In this document: piece by piece, positions 5,797 through 9,242 of the stretch | How the letters are laid out: each line of letters starts with the position of its first letter | Numbering within the stretch: the first letter of the stretch is position 1 | Source: an uncultured Erysipelotrichaceae bacterium | GTDB lineage: Bacteria > Bacillota_I > Bacilli_A > Erysipelotrichales > Coprobacillaceae | DNA: 9,242 nt | Assembly (NCBI GenBank): GCA_900317015.1 | Contig: ONFH01000268.1 | Location: forward strand, 1-9,242 | Direction: 5' to 3' | Translations under genes and position numbers: made by a program | The notes under the pieces: generated by a model | Databases searched by the model: none | The model's input: the letters and a program-made list of their open reading frames with translations, nothing else | Told to the model about the DNA's origin: nothing

Positions 5797-5829
5797 AATC
5801 GATCAGGATCATCCTGATCGATTCTTTTT
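5797..5829. terminator. bidirectional terminator between small RNA 2 and capA
   Basis: Perfect inverted repeat of 13 bases per arm around a single C (5797-5809, 5811-5823; arm AATCGATCAGGAT). The plus side runs into CTTTTT and the minus side into TTTTATTAT. It lies directly after the capA stop codon (5828-5830) and serves both converging transcripts. Confidence 0.92.
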
Positions 5830-7108
5830 ATTTTCTACGAATTGTTTTCCCTTTGAGCCAGCTACTTCCCATTAGTGCTCTAATATCTCTTAAAGCCTGT
5901 GCTGCCTGGCCTCTATGACCAGAAACTCGTAACGTTGGATTTGAGGCTAAGTTCGCATTCAGATCAATAATGGAATAATGATTGCGTCCACCTGAGTAAT
6001 ACTTATCGACCCAAGTTGGCAGAACCTGACACTTCATCGAATCTAACTGTCCATCTTTGAATGTGACATCCATCTTGGCCATCATGCCTTGTTCAACATA
6101 ACGTGCTGTCCTTGAAGTCGCACGCTGGTTAGAAATATAGTTACCCATGGAATAGAAGACTGGGACATTACGCTTATCCTTTGTCTTGATCACACTGGCC
6201 GGCTGTAAAACGTGTGGATGAGAGGCTAAAATCAGATCTGCACCTAGATCTGCCGTCTTTTTTGCAATGCTCTTTTGAAGACTGTTTGGCTGACGCTGAT
6301 ATTCTATTCCCCAGTGATAATAAACGACAACAAGCTGAGCACCGGCTTTCTTAGCTCCGTTAATATCATTTTGGATCTTCTTATAATCACTTGTCGCAAA
6401 GGCTTTTTCATTGAAGGTATTGATCAGATTACCAGCTCGACTTGCATTGATGCCGTTGACCGTGACTGGTTTTCTTGACGTATTATATGTATAAGCGACC
6501 AGGCCAACCTTGATCCCTTTCACCTTCTTAATGATATAAGGGTTCTTATAATCATTCGATTCCTTCTTGAGACGGCTACCGACCGTTGTTAAATATTGTC
6601 TGACATTCTTTAAAGTTGACTGTGTGCCATTATAGCCTTGATCCATCATATGATTATTTGTGGTAAAGGCCACATCAAAACCTGCCTTATGAAGGTCTCT
6701 TGGTAAAGCTTTTGGGGCATTAAATGTTGGATAGCCTTGTGGAGTTCCACCCGTGACTGGTGTTTCTAGGTTGACCATGGCGAGATCCGCCTGACTGATG
6801 GCACCTTTCACATAAGTAAAGTTACCTGAAAAGTCATAGCCGTATCTTGTTTTTGCCGCAACCACCTGTGGCATATGTGTCATTGCATCACCAGCAGCCA
6901 ATAAATCAATCGTTTCATATTTTGGCGCTGTCTTTTTCTTTGCCTTTTTCGTCGTACTTGCTTTTTTTGTAGTATTCGCCTTTTCCGTCGTTTTGGTCGA
7001 TGCTTGATTCACATCAGCGGATACATCTTTCTTTGAACAAGATGGAATGACGACTAAAGTTGCAGCCACGCTTAGGGCTGTAACCATCTTCATAAATTCT
7101 CTTTTCAT
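5828..7108 (-). CDS. CapA-family lipoprotein with metallophosphatase-like fold (PGA_cap domain)
   Basis: 426 residues. A basic start and hydrophobic segment end in the lipobox IPSC with Cys24, predicting a membrane-anchored surface lipoprotein. A Lys/Thr/Ala-rich linker (about 36-62) separates the anchor from the domain. The CapA domain follows (about 66-325) with its motifs: 'AAGDAMTH' (G73-D74), 'VNLETP' (112-117), 'TNNHMMDQG' (150-158), 'YYHWGIEYQ' (263-271), 'ASHPHVLQP' (295-303) and 'YSMGNY' (319-324). Conserved Asp, Asn and His residues of the calcineurin-like metal site are in place. The family is named for the poly-gamma-glutamate capsule protein CapA/PgsA, but the capBC partner genes are absent here, so capsule synthesis is not supported and the substrate is unknown. 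The start is set by GGAGG at 7115-7119. A single-gene unit with its own promoter and terminator. Confidence 0.9.
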   Translation of the reverse strand: MKREFMKMVTALSVAATLVVIPSCSKKDVSADVNQASTKTTEKANTTKKASTTKKAKKKTAPKYETIDLLAAGDAMTHMPQVVAAKTRYGYDFSGNFTYVKGAISQADLAMVNLETPVTGGTPQGYPTFNAPKALPRDLHKAGFDVAFTTNNHMMDQGYNGTQSTLKNVRQYLTTVGSRLKKESNDYKNPYIIKKVKGIKVGLVAYTYNTSRKPVTVNGINASRAGNLINTFNEKAFATSDYKKIQNDINGAKKAGAQLVVVYYHWGIEYQRQPNSLQKSIAKKTADLGADLILASHPHVLQPASVIKTKDKRNVPVFYSMGNYISNQRATSRTARYVEQGMMAKMDVTFKDGQLDSMKCQVLPTWVDKYYSGGRNHYSIIDLNANLASNPTLRVSGHRGQAAQALRDIRALMGSSWLKGKTIRRK

Positions 7109-7132
7109 TTAAATCCTCCGTAATCTTCTCCT

Positions 7133-7161
7133 ATTGTACTATGTAAGCGTTATAATTTCCA
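7133..7161 (-). promoter_or_regulatory. promoter of the capA-like gene
   Basis: On the minus strand: TGGAAA (7161-7156), 17-base spacer, TACAAT (7138-7133). Predicted start near 7126, giving a leader of about 18 bases with the ribosome site. It lies just beyond the terminator of the upstream HMA gene. Confidence 0.6.
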
Positions 7162-7191
7162 TAAAAATAAAAATCACGGTCACCCGTGATT
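7162..7191 (-). terminator. terminator of the HMA gene
   Basis: On the minus strand, AATCACGG-GTGA-CCGTGATT (7191-7172) followed by TTTATTTTTA. It starts four bases after the HMA stop codon. Confidence 0.9.
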
Positions 7192-7195
7192 CTCA

Positions 7196-7417
7196 TTATT
7201 TGAAGAAGATCTCGCAGTCAGATTCCACTTTTTTGCAGTTGGCAAGAACACGTGGCATAACTTCTGCTGGATCCGCACCATCTTCGAAATCCACGATCAT
7301 TTTCAATGTCATGAAATTGACAGTAGCATCTTTCACACCTTTAGTTTTCTTTGTTGCAACTTCCATCTTATTAGCACAGTTGGCACAATCGACATCGATT
7401 TTATAACGTTTTTTCAT
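7196..7417 (-). CDS. stand-alone heavy-metal-associated (HMA) domain protein, CadA-type
   Basis: 73-residue single-domain protein with the ferredoxin-like HMA fold. The metal site is 'DCANCANKME' with Cys11 and Cys14, followed by 'GVKDATVNFMTLKM' (27-40) and the C-terminal 'CKKVESDCEI' (Cys61, Cys68). These patterns, especially the Asp before CxxC and the final Cys pair, resemble the N-terminal domains of Zn/Cd/Pb P-type ATPases (CadA/ZntA) more than copper chaperones of the CopZ type (recalled family knowledge). The likely role is cytoplasmic binding or delivery of a divalent soft metal; no ATPase gene lies beside it. ATG 7417 is chosen because GGAGG at 7426-7430 precedes it; an upstream in-frame start at 7501 would place that site inside the gene. 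It is divergent from an ArsR repressor, with an operator in its leader. Confidence 0.88.
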   Translation of the reverse strand: MKKRYKIDVDCANCANKMEVATKKTKGVKDATVNFMTLKMIVDFEDGADPAEVMPRVLANCKKVESDCEIFFK

Positions 7418-7425
7418 AAAGAAGA

Positions 7426-7430
7426 CCTCC
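7426..7430 (-). promoter_or_regulatory. ribosome binding site that fixes the HMA start
   Basis: GGAGG on the minus strand, eight bases before ATG 7417. It rules out the 28-residue longer reading from 7501. Confidence 0.85.
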
Positions 7431-7442
7431 ATCATAATATCA

Positions 7443-7460
7443 ATTAAACATTTGTTTAAT
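7443..7460. promoter_or_regulatory. ArsR/SmtB-type operator
   Basis: ATTAAACA-TT-TGTTTAAT, a perfect 8-2-8 palindrome with the AACA-NN-TGTT core typical of ArsR/SmtB sites. It lies at about +6 to +23 of the HMA transcript, where a bound repressor would block transcription. A shorter 5-2-5 palindrome, ATTGT-TT-ACAAT (7524-7535), covers the arsR -10 and may be a weaker autoregulatory site. Confidence 0.65.
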
Positions 7461-7472
7461 CTTTCTAATATT

Positions 7473-7501
7473 ATCTTACCCTCATTCAAGGAGTCTGTCA
7501 A
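7473..7501 (-). promoter_or_regulatory. promoter of the HMA gene
   Basis: On the minus strand, a consensus -35 TTGACA (7501-7496), 17-base spacer, TAAGAT (7478-7473). Predicted start near 7466, just before the palindromic operator. Confidence 0.65.
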
Positions 7502-7506
7502 TGAGA

Positions 7507-7535
7507 TTGAAATATGATTTGAGATTGTTTACAAT
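7507..7535 (+). promoter_or_regulatory. promoter of the arsR-type gene
   Basis: TTGAAA (7507-7512), 17-base spacer, TACAAT (7530-7535). Its -35 begins five bases from the oppositely directed HMA -35, so the two promoters are back to back and one repressor could control both. Confidence 0.7.
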
Positions 7536-7564
7536 GGGGATAATACAAGAAAGGAAGAACCTTT

Positions 7565-7876
7565 ATGAATACCGAACTTCTCGATTTAGAAAATGCCAGC
7601 ACCTTAAGTGAAGTCTTTAAACAGCTCGGTGACCCTAACCGCCTGCGTCTTTTTTTATTCTTATGTCATCATGAGGCTTGTGTTAAAGATCTCTCTTTAG
7701 CAATGGATATGACCTCTCCGGCCCTCTCTCATCATTTACGTCTCTTAAAAAGTGCCAAACTGATTGAAAGTCATCGTAAAGGCAAAGAAATGTACTATCA
7801 TGCTACCAATAGCGATGTTGCTCAGTCTTTACATCATATGATCGAACATATTGAAAAGATCACTTGCCCAAATTAA
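7565..7876 (+). CDS. ArsR/SmtB-family metal-responsive transcriptional repressor
   Basis: 103-residue winged-helix repressor of the usual ArsR size. Landmarks: 'LGDPNRLRLFLFL' (21-33), a recognition helix around 'MTSPALSHHLRLLKSAKLI' (49-67) and the beta wing 'ESHRKGKEMYYHA' (68-80). The family releases DNA on binding a metal. Candidate ligands are Cys39 in 'EACVKDL', where CadC/ArsR have CxC, so only one of the two cysteines is kept. Others are Cys34, Cys101 near the end, and Asp84, His90, His91 and His95 in the last helix, where SmtB/CzrA place their zinc site. The mixture does not allow a firm metal call; Zn or Cd is most consistent with the neighbouring CadA-type HMA protein. Start ATG 7565 follows AAAGGAAG. 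Likely represses the divergent HMA gene through the palindrome at 7443. Confidence 0.93.
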   Translation: MNTELLDLENASTLSEVFKQLGDPNRLRLFLFLCHHEACVKDLSLAMDMTSPALSHHLRLLKSAKLIESHRKGKEMYYHATNSDVAQSLHHMIEHIEKITCPN

Positions 7877-7877
7877 A

Positions 7878-7900
7878 AGGAGAGCATCGCTCTCCTCTTT
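7878..7900. terminator. terminator after arsR, usable in both directions
   Basis: AGGAGAGC-ATC-GCTCTCCT (7878-7896). On the plus strand it is followed by CTTTAT, a weak U-tract. On the minus strand TTTAATTT follows, a better one. It lies two bases after the arsR stop. Confidence 0.75.
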
Positions 7901-7984
7901 ATAGAAAGGCTTATTTTTCAATATTGTCATGAACGAAGGCATCGACATCACGATCAGATGGTGATTCTTCAAAACGCTGACCAC

Positions 7985-8424
7985 TCTTCCAAGTATTCAA
8001 CATATACCAAAGGCACCAGCAGGAAAGCATTCGGTGCTTCACACACATCGAGGGTTTGGTGGTTTCCCAATGGGTTCCGTGACAACATGGCGAACGTTTG
8101 AACATGACCTTGCTTATTTTAACAGATTCATTCCGATGAGCTGTGGCAGATCTTGATGATGAAACGATCTGGCGTTCCGCTAAAAGCGACCAAAAGAACG
8201 ATTATTTTGTTTTTGATATGACCGGCACGACTGACTTTGCTTAGAACTATGAGAAAGATCGTGCCAAACGTATTACGAGATCAAAGTATTTTACAAGCGT
8301 GGATCATTCCAAAAAAAGGAATTATGCCTTTCGTATCAAAAAAGGCTTTGATCATAATGCCCTAGCTGCGACGACATATTTATATAACGGCCTCAAGGCC
8401 TTCTACCAAAGATCAGTTTTCTGA
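7985..8424 (+). pseudogene. decayed C-terminal part of an alpha/beta-hydrolase esterase (esterase D / PF00756-like)
   Basis: Three reading frames must be joined to recover one protein. Frame A (7985-8045) gives 'SKYSTYTKGTSRKAFGAS'. Frame B (about 8046-8141) gives 'HRGFGGFPMGSVTTW', then 'FEHDLAYFNRFIPMS'. Frame C (8140-8424) gives 'AVADLDDETIW', 'YFVFDMTGTTDFA', a TAG stop at 8242, then 'KRNYAFRIKKGFDHNALAA' and 'YLYNGLKAFYQ'. This order matches secreted carbohydrate esterases that read HRGFGGFSMGSVTTW around the nucleophile and TGTxD...HN at the end (recalled family pattern). The nucleophile Ser is Pro (CCA at 8067, one base from TCA). The acidic residue (Asp, 8233) and His (8353) remain readable. 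Two frameshifts, a nonsense codon and loss of the nucleophile make it non-functional. The N-terminal portion is missing; upstream decay beyond 7985 cannot be traced confidently. The former gene probably acted on plant or host polysaccharide esters. Confidence 0.78.
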
Positions 8425-8432
8425 TCTTTATT
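8408..8432 (+). terminator. terminator of the former esterase gene
   Basis: AAAGATCAG-TTTT-CTGATCTTT (8408-8429) then ATT. It overlaps the pseudogene stop codon (8422-8424) and remains an intact hairpin. Confidence 0.65.
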
Positions 8433-8437
8433 CTATG

Positions 8438-8464
8438 AAAAAATGCAAAGGGAATCCTTTGCAT
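8438..8464 (-). terminator. terminator of the DUF389 gene
   Basis: On the minus strand, ATGCAAAGG-ATTC-CCTTTGCAT (8464-8443) followed by TTTTTC. The hairpin begins at the last base of the DUF389 stop codon. Confidence 0.9.
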
Positions 8465-9228
8465 TAATAGATAAAGTAACCAAGTAAAATTGTTGGAATA
8501 GCCACGATGATCGCATTTCTGATCATCATCTGACGTCTTCTCTTCCACATTGCTGGCGTTAATTCATGCACCTTTGGAATCTGTAAGAATGATAAGATCC
8601 ATTCTGCCGCAAAGAAGATGAAGTAAGCATTGACGATAAATAAGTAGAAACTTCTTGAAGCCGTAAAGAAATCTGCTTTAGCAAGATAGAAGCCAGTCGT
8701 ACAAAGTGGTGGCATAATAGCCGTAGCGATGGCCACACCTGGGATAATATTATTGGATTTCTCTGTTCTTGTCTGTCCAATGATCCCGGCGATTCCACCA
8801 AATAACGCAATCAATACATCATAGAATGATGGCTGAGTACGAGCAATCAGCTGTGCTGTTGGTGTCTTGTTAGGTGATAACAAGAAGTAGACCGTTGCCG
8901 AACAAACAGAAACGATGATTTGAAAGACAAAACCGATCATAAAACGTCTTGTTAAACGGAAATCGGCACTCGCAACCCCATAGGCAATCGTTAAGATCGT
9001 CCCCATTAATGGTGAAATTAACATTGCCCCGATAATAACGGCAACGCTATCTGTATTTAAACCGACGGAAGCAATGATCATGGCACAGATCATAACGACC
9101 ATGTTCGTTCCGGTGATCTTTCCTCCTGATAAAATGCGGTCACGAATTTCTTCATGACTTGCGGTATCTTCATGGATATTAAACATATGTTTAATGAGAT
9201 CCTTGAATGACTCATGTTTAGTAATCAT
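8464..9228 (-). CDS. DUF389-family integral membrane protein
   Basis: 254 residues, all hydrophobic after a soluble N-terminus of about 40. The family signature is clear: 'GLNTDSVAVIIGAMLISPLM' (56-75) and 'GQTRTEKSNNIIPGVAIATA' (151-170) followed by 'IMPPLCTTGFYLA' (171-183). Membrane segments are predicted near 42-58, 61-84, 96-118, 136-152, 160-184, 192-215 and 237-253, then a very short tail. Members are found widely in bacteria and archaea; the function is not established, and the conserved polar residues inside helices hint at a transport or channel role (inference). The length fits the short form, the membrane domain alone. Start ATG 9228 follows AGGAGGG at 9234-9240, five bases away. 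No partner gene is visible before the window ends; its promoter lies outside. Confidence 0.93.
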   Translation of the reverse strand: MITKHESFKDLIKHMFNIHEDTASHEEIRDRILSGGKITGTNMVVMICAMIIASVGLNTDSVAVIIGAMLISPLMGTILTIAYGVASADFRLTRRFMIGFVFQIIVSVCSATVYFLLSPNKTPTAQLIARTQPSFYDVLIALFGGIAGIIGQTRTEKSNNIIPGVAIATAIMPPLCTTGFYLAKADFFTASRSFYLFIVNAYFIFFAAEWILSFLQIPKVHELTPAMWKRRRQMMIRNAIIVAIPTILLGYFIY

Positions 9229-9242
9229 GTCGTCCCTCCTCT

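Noticed and set aside
5754..5900. Possible short peptide starting ATGAAGACACGG inside small RNA 2
   Set aside because: No ribosome site, and the frame runs through the terminator and into capA on the opposite strand.
7134..7406. 90-codon plus-strand frame across the capA/HMA spacer
   Set aside because: It is the complement of the HMA gene and its terminator, and has no ribosome site.
7911..8105. 64-codon minus-strand frame rich in Cys and His, resembling a small zinc-binding protein, with a fair terminator behind it
   Set aside because: Most of it is antisense to the recognisable esterase remnant (7985-8105), its first part uses codons rare in the neighbours, and there is no ribosome site before ATG 8105.
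1..9242. CRISPR arrays, insertion sequences, prophage or integrative-element ends
   Set aside because: No regularly spaced direct repeats of CRISPR type, no transposase or integrase frame, and no terminal repeats or duplicated tRNA 3' end were seen.

Overview
This window looks like chromosomal DNA from a low-GC Gram-positive bacterium (Firmicutes). The support is AT-rich intergenic DNA, strong AGGAGG-type ribosome sites, compact intrinsic terminators, lipoprotein signal peptides with a lipobox, and an encoded CCA end on the tRNA. The protein style suggests an Erysipelotrichia-like gut bacterium, but that is an impression, not a proof.

Left part, plus strand: an OppA-type peptide-binding lipoprotein with its own promoter and terminator (72-1706). 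It is followed by a probable two-gene operon: polyphosphate kinase ppk1 (real start 1948, not the upstream TTG at 1900) and, 25 bases further on, a TTG-started phosphofructokinase with several unusual active-site residues (3998-5077).

Middle, 5078-5827, holds no convincing protein gene but is dense in signals. It has a terminator, two near-identical 13-mers 40 bp apart, a tRNA-His with its own promoter and terminator, and then two candidate small RNAs. Both sRNAs sit behind promoters that lack a -35 box and carry hexamers at an 11-bp period matching the PhoP (Pho box) consensus. The two promoters have the same internal spacing from box to -10 to transcript start, are offset by exactly 147 bp, and both predicted transcripts begin with a GTCGA...TCGAC hairpin. 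I regard this as the most interesting signal in the window: a tandem pair of probable phosphate-starvation-regulated sRNAs close to a polyphosphate kinase gene.

Right part: a CapA-family lipoprotein on the minus strand (5828-7108). Next is a divergent pair consisting of a stand-alone CadA-type HMA metal-binding protein (7196-7417, minus) and an ArsR/SmtB repressor (7565-7876, plus), with overlapping promoters and a perfect 8-2-8 operator-like palindrome between them. Then comes a badly decayed remnant of an alpha/beta-hydrolase esterase gene (about 7985-8424, plus), readable only by using three frames and with the nucleophile serine changed to proline. Last is a complete DUF389 membrane protein on the minus strand (8464-9228).

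Possible shared theme: polyphosphate synthesis and Pho-box-driven sRNAs point to phosphate physiology, while the ArsR/HMA pair points to zinc/cadmium-type metal handling. These links are inferred from context; direct sequence support is strongest for the sRNA promoters and the ArsR/HMA control region.
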